Below, one piece after another: positions 34,001 to 41,468 of a stretch of 64,000 bases of DNA. The notes beneath the pieces were generated by a model. It worked only from the letters and a program-made list of their open reading frames with translations, had not been told where the DNA came from and did no database searches. Position 1 is the stretch's first letter; every line of letters begins with the position of its first letter. The stretch is taken from assembly GCA_948847595.1 (NCBI GenBank), contig CAQOGY010000004.1, forward strand, positions 62,001-126,000. Reading direction: 5' to 3'. The translations under genes were made by a program, and so were the position numbers. Source of the stretch: an uncultured Bacteroides sp. GTDB lineage: Bacteria > Bacteroidota > Bacteroidia > Bacteroidales > Bacteroidaceae.

Positions 34001-34145
34001 CCGTACCGGTCACTGTCTTTGTCTGTGCAAAGGCGGATACGGAGGTCAGCAACAAGCAAGTGAGCGCCACTATGCTCTTAAACCTGATGGTTTTCTTCTG
34101 AAGATCTTGTAAAAGTCTAGTCCTCATTGCATTAAATTTTTCCAT
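31080..34145 (-). CDS. SusC/RagA-family TonB-linked outer-membrane transporter
   Basis: The 1021-residue protein starts with a signal peptide ending SAFAQ, a carboxypeptidase-regulatory-like domain (TVTDAANEPLIGASVLVQGT, residues about 45-130), the plug (ETVVIGYGSAKKRDLTGS; GKVAGVQIVNSGRAGADPEIRIRG; PLYVVDGL) and a C-terminal barrel ending FGINLTF. These are the diagnostic features of SusC. It imports oligosaccharides captured by the SusD protein downstream. It heads the beta-1,2-glucan operon and is divergent from a TPR membrane regulator. A second ATG six codons in is an alternative start. Confidence 0.94.
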   Translation of the reverse strand: MEKFNAMRTRLLQDLQKKTIRFKSIVALTCLLLTSVSAFAQTKTVTGTVTDAANEPLIGASVLVQGTSTGTITDMDGKYSISVTPEDVLVFSYVGMTTQSVKVGAQSVINVTLKEDSQVLAETVVIGYGSAKKRDLTGSITNVKGEEIANKPATNPLSSLQGKVAGVQIVNSGRAGADPEIRIRGTNSINGYKPLYVVDGLFNDNINFLNPEDIESMEILKDPSSLAIFGVRGANGVIIITTKKAKEGQTLVNINTSFGFKKVVDKVDLVNGPQFQKLYSEQLANQKDTPFDFSGWNANTNWQDEIFQTAFITNNNISITGASPKHSFYLGVGYSHEQGNIKHEKFSKVTINASNDYKITDFLKVGFQFNGARTLPADSKQVLSALRAAPIAPVYNKEYGLYSVLPEFQKAQINNPMVDVDLKANTTKAENYRASGNIYGEVDFLKHFNFKAMFSMDYASNNGRTYLPIMKVYDDTAAGDVVTLGTGKTEVSQFKENETKVQSDYLLTYTNSFDHGNHNLTATAGFTTYYNSLSRLDGARKQGVGLVIPDDPDKWFVSIGDAATATNGSTQWERTTVSMLARVIYNYKGKYLFNGSFRRDGSSAFSYTGNEWQNFFSLGGGWLMTEEEFMKDIKWLDMLKIKASYGTLGNQNLDRAYPAEPLLSNAYSAVFGKPSIIYPGYQLSYLPNPNLRWEKVEAWEAGFETNMLRNRLHFEGVYYKKRTKDLLAEVPGISGTVPGIGNLGEIENMGVEMAASWRDQIGDWGYSVSANLTTIKNKVKSLVQDGYSIIAGDKQQSYTMAGYPIGFFYGYKVAGVYQSQADIDASPENTLATVTPGDLKFADVNRDGKITPEDRTMIGNPTPDFTYGLSLGVNYKNWSLGIDMMGQHGNEIFRTWDNYNFAQFNYLSQRMDRWHGEGTSNSQPLLNSKHSINNLNSEYYIEDGSFFRIRNVQLAYSFDKALLAKIRLQALKVYVNIQNLKTWKHNTGYTPELGGSATTFGVDDGSYPVPAVYTFGINLTF

Positions 34146-34296
34146 TCGTTACTATTTAGGTTGAAGTTTATTCTGCCGTCTTCCGGCGAAAGTAACAAAG
34201 TGAACAAATGAAAGGCAAAAAAGATTAGGGAAAGAGAGAGAAAGGGCAATTTTAACATTGTAATTATGATGTGTGAAAAAATTATTTGTCTTTTTG

Positions 34297-34327
34297 TTGC
34301 TTGTTTGTTTTATTCTATTTACATTTG
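34297..34327 (+). promoter_or_regulatory. Promoter of the TPR regulator gene
   Basis: TTG (34297) and TACATTTG (34320) with a 20-base spacer match the consensus. The transcript would begin near 34334, which excludes the upstream ATG at 34266 and sets the start at 34344. Confidence 0.65.
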
Positions 34328-34343
34328 TAAAACGAAACGAACT

Positions 34344-35969
34344 ATGAAGCTACTTCTTTCTTATATTATAGGGTTGTTCCTGATTTTGTCTCTCTCTGCT
34401 TGTCATGATGGAGGTAATGCAACTACTCTTTTACGTCAGGCAGACTCACTGATGCAAGAGTTCCCCGATAGTGCCCTGTCTCTCCTCGAATCCATTTCTC
34501 ATCCTGAAAAGTTATCCGGCTCTGAAAGAGCTGATTATGCTATATTTTTGACACGGGCAAGGACTAAGTTGTATGTTCATGAGTCAAGTGATTCATTGAT
34601 TCGGTTTGCAGTAGATTATTATAAAAGAAGTTGGAATAATGAGCGTAAGATGCAGGCCTATTATTATCGGGGTTGTGTGTATCGAGACATGCGGTGTATG
34701 GATTTGGCGGTGAAAGATTTCTTGCAAGCATTAAAGGTAATTCCTAAAGAGAGCGAGTATCTTTATTTGGGGGCCATTTATGAGAATCTGGCGGGATGTT
34801 ATGCGGAACAAAATCTTTATAAGGATGCTATGCACGCCCATCATAAAGCGCATGAAATTTATATTAAGCAAAAGAAAGATGATGGTCTATTTTATGCTGT
34901 TAGAGGGATAGGGTATGTTTTTATGCTTCAACATCAATTGGATAGTGCTTTGGTCTATTATCAAAAAGCATTGGATGTTGCAGAGAATATAGGGGAAGAT
35001 TATTATAAATCTATAATATTGAGTGAATTGGGAATTTTGCATAATGAAAAAGGGGAATTTCAAAAGGCTAACCAATATCTTTCTGCATCTATATCTTCTG
35101 CACCAACTGGTACTAATTTATTTTCTGAATATCTTCGAAAAGGTTGTATCTTACGTAATATCCATCAAATGGACTCTGCACGGTATTATTTGAATTTGAG
35201 TAAATCTTCTCCTTATATATTTAACCGTGGAGGAAGTTATGGAGAATTATATAAATTGGAGAAAGAAGAGAAAAATTATCCAGCAGCTATAGCGGCAGCT
35301 GATTCTTTTATTTATTATCTAGATTCAATTTATGATACAACAAAGGCAGCTGAGATAACTCGTTTGGCTGATCAATATGAAATCGAATTTTATCAGCAAA
35401 AAATTGCGGGAAGATATAAAATTGAGGTCTTATCACTTTTGCTGTTATTTATTATTGGAGGAGCGATTTCTCTTTGGATTGATAAACGTCGAAAAAAGAA
35501 GTATCTTGAGTTACAAAATCAATTAATGAAGAGTCGTACAGATATTCTATCTGGGGACTTTGAGGATCAGGGTAATGCTGAATCTGATTTTATGAGGATG
35601 TTGGAGCCGAGTTTAGAACTTTGTCTTCAGTTGTTTCGAAGGACAGAAACCCATGAGAAACTTCTTTCTTTGGAGAAAAAGATGGGCGTTGCTACCTCTT
35701 TGAGTATTCATGAAGGACAGATGATCTGTGAAAGCATTTATGAAACTTTTGGCGACATTATGCTTAAATTGAAAATTCAATATGCTGATTTAACTAAAGA
35801 AGACTTGCTCCATTGCGTATTTTTCTTATTGGGTTGCTCCAAAGAAACAATCTTATTATGTACACGTGCTTCTGAAGGAGCATTTAAAAGTCGGAAAAGT
35901 CGCATGAAGATTAAGTTAGGAGAAGAATTCTTTGAATGGATGACTATACGCCAATATCTTGTCTCATAG
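34344..35969 (+). CDS. Membrane-anchored TPR regulator with C-terminal HTH-like domain
   Basis: The 541-residue protein has a lipoprotein-like N-terminus (LSLSAC), about 330 residues of tetratricopeptide-type helices (YYYRGCVYRDMRCMDLAVKD; ALVYYQKALDVAEN), a transmembrane helix at about 360-380, and a cytoplasmic tail. The tail ends in a helical segment, ADLTKEDLLHCVFFLLG and CTRASEGAFKSRKSRMKIKL, which resembles the LuxR-like DNA-binding HTH of Bacteroides TPR regulators. Placed divergently from susC, it probably senses an oligosaccharide in the periplasm and activates the locus. The lipobox and the helix together give an unusual topology. Confidence 0.75.
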   Translation: MKLLLSYIIGLFLILSLSACHDGGNATTLLRQADSLMQEFPDSALSLLESISHPEKLSGSERADYAIFLTRARTKLYVHESSDSLIRFAVDYYKRSWNNERKMQAYYYRGCVYRDMRCMDLAVKDFLQALKVIPKESEYLYLGAIYENLAGCYAEQNLYKDAMHAHHKAHEIYIKQKKDDGLFYAVRGIGYVFMLQHQLDSALVYYQKALDVAENIGEDYYKSIILSELGILHNEKGEFQKANQYLSASISSAPTGTNLFSEYLRKGCILRNIHQMDSARYYLNLSKSSPYIFNRGGSYGELYKLEKEEKNYPAAIAAADSFIYYLDSIYDTTKAAEITRLADQYEIEFYQQKIAGRYKIEVLSLLLLFIIGGAISLWIDKRRKKKYLELQNQLMKSRTDILSGDFEDQGNAESDFMRMLEPSLELCLQLFRRTETHEKLLSLEKKMGVATSLSIHEGQMICESIYETFGDIMLKLKIQYADLTKEDLLHCVFFLLGCSKETILLCTRASEGAFKSRKSRMKIKLGEEFFEWMTIRQYLVS

Positions 35970-35984
35970 GTGTTTATGTTGGAT

Positions 35985-36054
35985 TGTGACATTCCTGTAA
36001 CTTTTCTGTAACTTGCAGTCGAGATCCATAGTTATCTTGTAACTTTATTGTGAC
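35985..36054 (+). promoter_or_regulatory. 11-bp-phased TGTAAC/TGTGAC repeats before the DUF3244 gene
   Basis: TGTGAC (35985), TGTAAC (35996) and TGTAAC (36007) step by 11; a second pair, TGTAAC (36038) and TGTGAC (36049), steps by 11. A -7 box TACATTTG (36087-36094) lies 33 bases further and has no -33 element. Confidence 0.5.
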
Positions 36055-36086
36055 CAGGCATCTGAATTTATTTAAATCTTATCCCT

Positions 36087-36094
36087 TACATTTG
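36087..36094 (+). promoter_or_regulatory. -7 box of the DUF3244 gene promoter
   Basis: TACATTTG matches the consensus, 26 bases before the ATG. Confidence 0.45.
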
Positions 36095-36120
36095 TACCAT
36101 AACCAATAAAAATAAGTATT

Positions 36121-36477
36121 ATGAAAGCAAAACTATTATTATTACTTTGTTGCTTATTTGCGATTGAAGGATGGGCAAATTCAAATGATATTCATTTACT
36201 AAAAGATAGCCGCTCTAATCCTATGGGAATACCTATTCAACCTACTTATGAGAAATGTGCTATTCTCTCTAATATTCTTAATGTAAGCTTCGGTAGAGCA
36301 AAAGATTATGCTATCATTACTGTAACGAATAAAGCTACAGGTGAAATTGTACATTCCAAAACTTATCACAACATTAGCATTGTCATGATTGATATGTCTT
36401 CTTGTGAAAAAGGAGAATATACTATTCATATAATTTTGAATGATTGTTTGTTGGAAGGTACATTTACTGTACAGTGA
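36121..36477 (+). CDS. Small secreted DUF3244-like protein
   Basis: The 118-residue product has a signal peptide (to about WANS at 21) and a beta-rich remainder with VTNKATGEIVHSKTYHNI and CEKGEYTIHIILNDCLLEGTFTV, the pattern of DUF3244: a small Ig-like or secretion-tail-like fold (the end resembles type IX sorting domains but without the conserved length). These proteins often lie next to TPR regulators in Bacteroides. Two Cys suggest a disulfide. Function is unknown. It has its own promoter with phased repeats, so it is probably not simply co-transcribed with the regulator. Confidence 0.65.
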   Translation: MKAKLLLLLCCLFAIEGWANSNDIHLLKDSRSNPMGIPIQPTYEKCAILSNILNVSFGRAKDYAIITVTNKATGEIVHSKTYHNISIVMIDMSSCEKGEYTIHIILNDCLLEGTFTVQ

Positions 36478-36671
36478 AACTGAACTGAATAAGGTAATGG
36501 ATAAATGTACTTTTAGTCTTAGTGACAAGAAGTAACTTTTTGTGTTCCTTTTCTGTATAGTCGATATTTCTAATTGTAAAATATTAAGTTAGAGGAAGGA
36601 GGTAATTTCCTTTGGGATCTGTTATTTATTATTGTTGTAACGTATTTATCAACCTTTAAATTCAATCGGTT

Positions 36672-37436
36672 ATGAAAGCAATTTTTTTTATGTTTTTATT
36701 ATGTTGTATTTGCTGCTTATCATGTTCGGATGAGCAAAATACTCTTTCAGAAGAACAGAATGTTATTGAGAATAAGACTTTTGAAAAAGTGAGTAGTTTA
36801 GAATTGAAACAACAACTACTGGATTACTTGAATAATTCGGTAAAAACAAGAACTACTTTTAATAATGCTGAAATGAATTACGATTTAGGTATGCAAGAAA
36901 TTTTGCGTCCACAAATCCAAACCTTTGGGGAGGAAATGATAGTTGTACGAAGTAAAATGGATGCTAATAATATAATGGCATTTTATAAAGAGAATGGTGT
37001 TATTGAAAACTGTCTTATAATTGAATGTGCACAAAATGCTGAAGATGCACTTGAAGAAACTATGTTCACATGTTATGATAGTAACAATATTCCTATTTTT
37101 AAAGCAATGGTTAATAAAAGAAATAATACATGTAATGTTCTTGAAATATATGATGGACTTGACGATCTGACAGCCCGTGGTGGAAATTGGGGGTGCAATG
37201 TATCTCTTGGCTTGGCTGGTGCTTTATGGTCAACCGCTTTTGGAATGGTTACGGCTGGTGCGGGATTTGTTGTGGCGGTTGGTTGGTGTGTGTTACAAAC
37301 TTGGCTATGTAGCTCCCGTGTAGTCTCTCGCCCTCCAACGGAAATACAAATAGATACAATAGAATTTAAGCCGATGGAAAGAGATGATGATAGTATAGCG
37401 AGAGACACAATAGGTAAACTATTGCCCCTGCGTTGA
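36672..37436 (+). CDS. Unknown lipoprotein with a bacteriocin-like Gly-rich C-terminal segment
   Basis: I do not recognise a family. The 254-residue protein has a Cys-rich signal with lipobox (CCLSC), a polar region (about 20-165), then GG at 170-171 followed by a hydrophobic Gly/Ala-rich stretch (172-213) with Cys at 175, 206 and 213 and several Trp, and a charged tail. The stretch after the double Gly looks like a class II bacteriocin core or a membrane-inserting helix pair; a plain membrane anchor is the alternative. Downstream are a small three-helix membrane protein (the kind that often confers immunity) and an outer-membrane barrel. Confidence 0.5.
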   Translation: MKAIFFMFLLCCICCLSCSDEQNTLSEEQNVIENKTFEKVSSLELKQQLLDYLNNSVKTRTTFNNAEMNYDLGMQEILRPQIQTFGEEMIVVRSKMDANNIMAFYKENGVIENCLIIECAQNAEDALEETMFTCYDSNNIPIFKAMVNKRNNTCNVLEIYDGLDDLTARGGNWGCNVSLGLAGALWSTAFGMVTAGAGFVVAVGWCVLQTWLCSSRVVSRPPTEIQIDTIEFKPMERDDDSIARDTIGKLLPLR

Positions 37437-37459
37437 TAATTATTTAATATGTACAGTAA

Positions 37460-37807
37460 ATGAGAAATAATATCAAATTAGCATTGTTTTATATTTTAAT
37501 ATTAGGTCTGTTCTCCATTCTTTTATGTACAGAAAATAGTATTTGGTTTTCTGCTTCTATTGCAATGATTTGTACATCAACGGGAGTTTGCATAGGACAA
37601 CTTATTAAGAAAAGAAAACGATTTCATGCTAGTACTGACAAATTATGGGTTCTATCAGGACTGTTTTTATTATCTATCATAATTTCATTATGCATTTATT
37701 TCTTTTTTGATAATAACCCCAATAAAGTGACATATATTTTACTGATGAATCTAGTTCTAGCTTTAGGTTCTATATTGTATATCTATATCACTAGAGAAAA
37801 AACATAA
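37460..37807 (+). CDS. Small multi-pass membrane protein (115 aa)
   Basis: The product has three or four hydrophobic helices: NIKLALFYILILGLFSILLC, WFSASIAMICTSTGVCIGQL, then SGLFLLSIIISLCIYFFF and VTYILLMNLVLALGSILYIYI. No family is recognised. Its first 55 residues are closely similar to the short protein at 39010-39177 (same LGLF-ILLCTE, WFSASIAMI and GQLIK segments), so one arose by duplication. It follows the lipoprotein gene by 23 bases. Confidence 0.6.
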   Translation: MRNNIKLALFYILILGLFSILLCTENSIWFSASIAMICTSTGVCIGQLIKKRKRFHASTDKLWVLSGLFLLSIIISLCIYFFFDNNPNKVTYILLMNLVLALGSILYIYITREKT

Positions 37808-37814
37808 AATAATT

Positions 37815-37860
37815 AGTCGTATGAATTGATAATTAGAATATTTCAATTCATACGACTTTT
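37815..37860 (+). terminator. Terminator directly upstream of the outer-membrane protein gene
   Basis: AGTCGTATGAATTGA pairs perfectly with TCAATTCATACGACT, loop 13 bases, followed by TTTT. It ends 13 bases before the next ATG. Confidence 0.75.
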
Positions 37861-37873
37861 CAAATATAGTATT

Positions 37874-38521
37874 ATGAGAAAACTTATTTTATTTTTCCTA
37901 TTTGTGTTTTCTGTTACAGTAGGATTTGCACAGAGTTTTTCCGGAGATAAACTGTTTATTTCGGTAGATGGTGGAAAAGGTGTATTGTTCGGTAAGTCAA
38001 ACTTGTCACCTTTTGGTGTTAATTATCGTGGGGAATATAATGGAGGCTTGATGTGTAATGTGAAGACACTCTATCGAATTGATAAATTTTGGGTTGCCGG
38101 ATTAAAGTTTAATCTCTCCGGTACTTCTGCCAATTATACACTTGATGATGAAACGAATGTAGCTGACAATGTAGAACTTTGGTATTTAGGACCGCAACTT
38201 GGATTCAAAATTCCAATAACCGAAAGAACTTTAATTAGTTGCGTATTGGGAGCCGGATATCTACATTATCGGGATGAAGGTCGAAGTAATAGTGAATTTA
38301 AATGTACTTCCGGTGCATTGGCCGGGAATATGGACTTTCTGGTAGAATATAAATTGACAGACCACCTTGCGGTAAACGGAGGCTTTTCTGTTTTAAGTGG
38401 AGACTTTAAGAAGATTGAAATGACAGCCGATGAGAAAAAGGAAACACTACGTCCAAACAAATTGGATAGACTCTATATGAGACGTCTTGATTTTCAGTTA
38501 GGACTAGTTTTCTGCTATTGA
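37874..38521 (+). CDS. Outer-membrane beta-barrel protein (porin-like, 215 aa)
   Basis: The chosen ATG begins a signal peptide (MRKLILFFLFVFSVTVGFAQ); the frame reads 16 codons further upstream through the terminator stem, which excludes the earlier start. The mature part shows alternating strands with glycine turns (YRGEYNGGLMCNVKTLYRID; LWYLGPQLGFKIPITERTLISCVLGAGYLHY) and ends with an aromatic strand (LDFQLGLVFCY). This is a small eight-stranded barrel of the outer-membrane beta-barrel protein class. Role unknown. Confidence 0.7.
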   Translation: MRKLILFFLFVFSVTVGFAQSFSGDKLFISVDGGKGVLFGKSNLSPFGVNYRGEYNGGLMCNVKTLYRIDKFWVAGLKFNLSGTSANYTLDDETNVADNVELWYLGPQLGFKIPITERTLISCVLGAGYLHYRDEGRSNSEFKCTSGALAGNMDFLVEYKLTDHLAVNGGFSVLSGDFKKIEMTADEKKETLRPNKLDRLYMRRLDFQLGLVFCY

Positions 38522-38645
38522 ACATCTTAGGTCAAAAGATTAGCTGGATAGAGTGAACCTTGAAAGATATTTATTACTTTTGAGGTAAAGCTTGGTTTAG
38601 CTGAAAGGTATACGAACAGTCTGAATAATAAATAAAAATAGAACA

Positions 38646-39020
38646 ATGAAATTCATGAAAAAAAATAGGCCAGATGTGATGATTATTATACTGCTTATTC
38701 TTTTGGGAATATATGAGATATTCGTAGTACCCTTTGAATATGATACTTTGGTATCTATTTTTGTTGGCTTTAATTTGGTGTATCTTTTTCCTTGGTGCTG
38801 TAAAGAAACAAGTGCTGAATATTTAAAGATAAGAAATGCTGCCTTACAATATGCTTTCACATTTATCATTGCAGTACTTTGTGCTTTAAAGATTGTCGGA
38901 GTTCTGTGTGAACGTATGTTTGATGTTGATGGTCTGAAAATGATATTTATTGGCGTCTTCTTTCAAAGTGTCTATTTCCTGATTGTTAAATTTAAACGTT
39001 CGAAGATACATGAAGGGTAA
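38646..39020 (+). CDS. Small multi-pass membrane protein (124 aa)
   Basis: Four hydrophobic helices with a basic start (MKFMKKNRPD) and short charged loops; Cys occurs as WCCKE and in two helices. No family is recognised. Its stop overlaps the start of the next small gene by 11 bases, so the two are probably translated together. Confidence 0.5.
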   Translation: MKFMKKNRPDVMIIILLILLGIYEIFVVPFEYDTLVSIFVGFNLVYLFPWCCKETSAEYLKIRNAALQYAFTFIIAVLCALKIVGVLCERMFDVDGLKMIFIGVFFQSVYFLIVKFKRSKIHEG

Positions 39021-39177
39021 TATTAAATTGGCATTATTCTTTGTTCTATTATTGGGACTCTTTACCATTCTTTTATGTACGGAAAGTAGTCGTTGGTTCT
39101 CTGCTTCCATTGCAATGATTTTCACAATGAGTGGTGTTTTTCTAGGGCAACTTATTAAGAACAGGAGAAAAAAGTAG
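39010..39177 (+). CDS. Small membrane protein (55 aa), paralogue of the 37460-37807 gene
   Basis: Two helices (LALFFVLLLGLFTILLCTE and WFSASIAMIFTMSGVFLGQLIK) and a basic tail. It matches the N-terminal half of the 115-residue protein encoded at 37460 along its whole length, and the DNA also aligns, so it is either a trimmed copy or the original. Overlap with the upstream gene, and a strong terminator just after the stop, support expression. Confidence 0.55.
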   Translation: MKGNIKLALFFVLLLGLFTILLCTESSRWFSASIAMIFTMSGVFLGQLIKNRRKK

Positions 39178-39185
39178 TTAATAAA

Positions 39186-39228
39186 CAGAGCGCTGTTTCA
39201 TCCTTTTTCAAGATAAAACAGCGCTCTG
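39186..39228. terminator. Bidirectional terminator between 39010 gene and PfkB kinase
   Basis: CAGAGCGCTGTTT pairs with AAACAGCGCTCTG, perfect 13-base stem, loop 17 bases, between two convergent genes. Confidence 0.75.
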
Positions 39229-39260
39229 CTTATTGATATTAACGCCTGTATGGCTCTCTT

Positions 39261-40151
39261 TTAGTACATCTGCTCCGCAGTTTCCATACATCGAATAACA
39301 TCTTCCTTATTTCCACAGAAAGGACCGGATTTCTCGATCTTCAGCGTAGACATGGCGGCAGCAAACCGACCTGCTTCTTCGATGCTCGCACCCGATACCC
39401 GTTGATACAAATATCCGATAGTATAAGTATCTCCACAGCCGGTTGCATCTACTACTTGTCCGGGTTTATAAGCCGGAATGCGATAAAAATCCGTACCGTC
39501 GTAAATGAGAGACCCCATACTTCCCAAAGTGACTAATACTTCTTTCACTCCCCATTCGTGCAGTTTACGTGCAGCCTCATGCGGATCGGAAAGTCCTGTG
39601 AGCACTTCCATTTCGTGCTCATTTACTTTAAGGAAATGAATATATTGCAGAGCTTCCCGCTTGTCAGTCCAGTCTACCGGGTATACGTGCGTATCACGTA
39701 CTTCACGCAGGTATCCTTGCGAATCGACAGCTATCAATCCTTTCCGGGATAACTCCTTAATCACTTCTAAAGAAAAATCATCTGCTAACAGCGAACCAAG
39801 ATGATAAATTTCCGCCTCTATTTCCTGAAGCTGGGAAGCGGTGAAAGGATCGGCTTTGGCCAACACACGTTGTGTACGGTCATCCGGATTTTCTCCATAG
39901 ATGTTCTCGAAGTATACAGAGTGCTGGCTGGGTAATGCGGTTACGCTGATGCCTATCCCGCGCAGCTGGTCTACTACTTTCATTTCCGTAGCGCCGACTG
40001 CTGTCACTAATGCATAATCTATGTCATTGAAATGGCGGATAGCGTGTGAACAATAGAAAGCTGTGCCTCCAGGCATATAGACTGTGCTTTGAGGAGTGAC
40101 TACCTTATCCAAAGTGATATGGCCGATGCAGCAAAGTTGATGTTTCTTCAT
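39261..40151 (-). CDS. PfkB-family carbohydrate/nucleoside kinase
   Basis: The 296-residue protein shows the ribokinase-fold landmarks: GHITLDKV near residue 10, PGGTAFYCSHAI near 30, and the anion-hole motif DATGCGDTYTIGYL near 235 with the catalytic Asp. Such kinases phosphorylate a sugar or nucleoside hydroxyl with ATP in the cytoplasm. The substrate cannot be assigned; sequence style is nearer the ADP-heptose/adenosine/inosine type kinases than phosphofructokinase. The ATG four codons inside the frame is preferred because it leaves a normal GHITLDK spacing. A tRNA gene on the same strand lies 64 bases upstream. Confidence 0.8.
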   Translation of the reverse strand: MKKHQLCCIGHITLDKVVTPQSTVYMPGGTAFYCSHAIRHFNDIDYALVTAVGATEMKVVDQLRGIGISVTALPSQHSVYFENIYGENPDDRTQRVLAKADPFTASQLQEIEAEIYHLGSLLADDFSLEVIKELSRKGLIAVDSQGYLREVRDTHVYPVDWTDKREALQYIHFLKVNEHEMEVLTGLSDPHEAARKLHEWGVKEVLVTLGSMGSLIYDGTDFYRIPAYKPGQVVDATGCGDTYTIGYLYQRVSGASIEEAGRFAAAMSTLKIEKSGPFCGNKEDVIRCMETAEQMY

Positions 40152-40215
40152 ATATGTAATCAATTAAAAAGCCCCCAAGATATTTCTTGAAGGCTTTCTA
40201 GTTTATATAAATGTG

Positions 40216-40297
40216 TGCGGATGATAGGACTCGAACCTACACGCCTCACGGCACCAGATCCTAAGTCTGGCGCGGCTACCAATTACGCCACATCCGC
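40216..40297 (-). tRNA. tRNA-Leu (anticodon UAG)
   Basis: On the minus strand the acceptor GCGGATG pairs with CATCCGC, the anticodon stem CCAGA/TCTGG encloses CTTAGGA with anticodon TAG, and a long variable arm and the T-loop GTTCGAGTC follow. The 82-base length and long variable arm are those of leucine tRNA. The CCA is not encoded. Confidence 0.95.
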
Positions 40298-40369
40298 ATG
40301 CGTCGCTTTTTGTTTAGCGGTGCAAAGATAGGAAGATTTTCTGATTTGACAAATAATTAGGCAACAAAG

Positions 40370-41392
40370 TTACTCACTTAAGATTTCAAAAGCCTTTTCA
40401 ATCAGTGTGTCCCTATGTTTAGATTGGTCATCCTCAGTCATATCGATAGCTATATCAGGCAAAATACCTTCTTCCAGCGGCTGCATATTTTTGTCGAAAT
40501 GAGGACTGGCGGAGAAGCGGATGCTCCATCCGTTCGGCAGTTCTGATGTGAAAGGAAGTCCCGAACCGCCACCTGTCTGGTCACCGACCTGAATGATCTT
40601 GCCGTTGTCTATGCTGCGCATCAGATTGACGAAATCATTGGTTGCACTGTAGCAACGGCGGTTGGTCAGTATAACGACTTTCTTCTGCCAGCGGATGCTG
40701 TTGGAAGGCTCCAGGTAAATCGGTTCCGGTTTGGAGAAGTCACTATGTCCTGTTCCCGTCTTATGCTGTATGAATCCGGTCAGAATTTTGCTATTGGTAA
40801 ATCGGGCGGCAATGCGGGAAGAATTGGTCAGGTTACCTCCTCCGTTGTCGCGTACGTCGATAATCAGTCCGTTGCAAGTTGCCAGATAGACAAGGATTTC
40901 ATCCAGATTGCCATCGCCGACCCCGGAACTGAAACTTTCGTAGCGGATATATCCGATATTATTATCGAATATTTTATACTTCATCCCCGCCGATGTATAG
41001 TAGTCCTTGCTGGCACTGCCCAGGTAATACTGGTAAAGAATATCTTCCCGATAATTCCACGGATACCCCTGATACCATGCGTCGTAATAAGAGACACGCT
41101 TGGCAGATGAAAGATTGACATGACCGTCTTTCAGGATATAGAGCATCTCGCTGAGTTTATCGAAAAGGTCGTCATTGGACATACCCGGTACAATCAGTTT
41201 GCTGTATTTCTCATGAACCGCATCCCAGTCAATACCTTTCGAGTCCAGAAAGCAATACCGTTCGTCAATGATCTTCCATAGTTGCTCGAAGTTTCCTACG
41301 GGATCATCAGCGTAATCATCTTCTCCGATGCACCCCGTCTGTATCGGGAGGCAACAGAGTAGTAAAAGTATTTGTATAATTCTATTTCTCAT
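40370..41392 (-). CDS. S41 family peptidase (C-terminal processing protease-like), lipoprotein
   Basis: The start chosen gives MRNRIIQILLLLCC and a lipobox (QTGC); the frame extends 21 codons further upstream through a simple repeat. The 340-residue protein has a helical N-terminal region and a tail-specific protease domain: IIDVRDNGGGNL, the putative nucleophile Ser in NRRCYSATNDF, and GDQTGGGSGLPF. A PDZ-like middle part is weak (DNNIGYIRYESF). S41 proteases cleave C-terminal residues of secreted or membrane proteins. In Bacteroides such lipoproteins are common; their targets are unknown. Confidence 0.83.
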   Translation of the reverse strand: MRNRIIQILLLLCCLPIQTGCIGEDDYADDPVGNFEQLWKIIDERYCFLDSKGIDWDAVHEKYSKLIVPGMSNDDLFDKLSEMLYILKDGHVNLSSAKRVSYYDAWYQGYPWNYREDILYQYYLGSASKDYYTSAGMKYKIFDNNIGYIRYESFSSGVGDGNLDEILVYLATCNGLIIDVRDNGGGNLTNSSRIAARFTNSKILTGFIQHKTGTGHSDFSKPEPIYLEPSNSIRWQKKVVILTNRRCYSATNDFVNLMRSIDNGKIIQVGDQTGGGSGLPFTSELPNGWSIRFSASPHFDKNMQPLEEGILPDIAIDMTEDDQSKHRDTLIEKAFEILSE

Positions 41393-41419
41393 TCTTAATC
41401 TTTCAGTTCTTGTCCATAA

Positions 41420-41465
41420 ACTCTCAATTCTCAACTCTTCACTTTCAACTCTCAACTCTCCACTT
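41420..41465. repeat. Low-complexity CTCTCAA repeats
   Basis: Several degenerate copies of ACTCTCAA/TTCTCAA lie in the gap between the DUF3316 and S41 genes. Similar simple tracts are frequent in Bacteroides intergenic DNA. Confidence 0.5.
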
Positions 41466-41468
41466 CTC

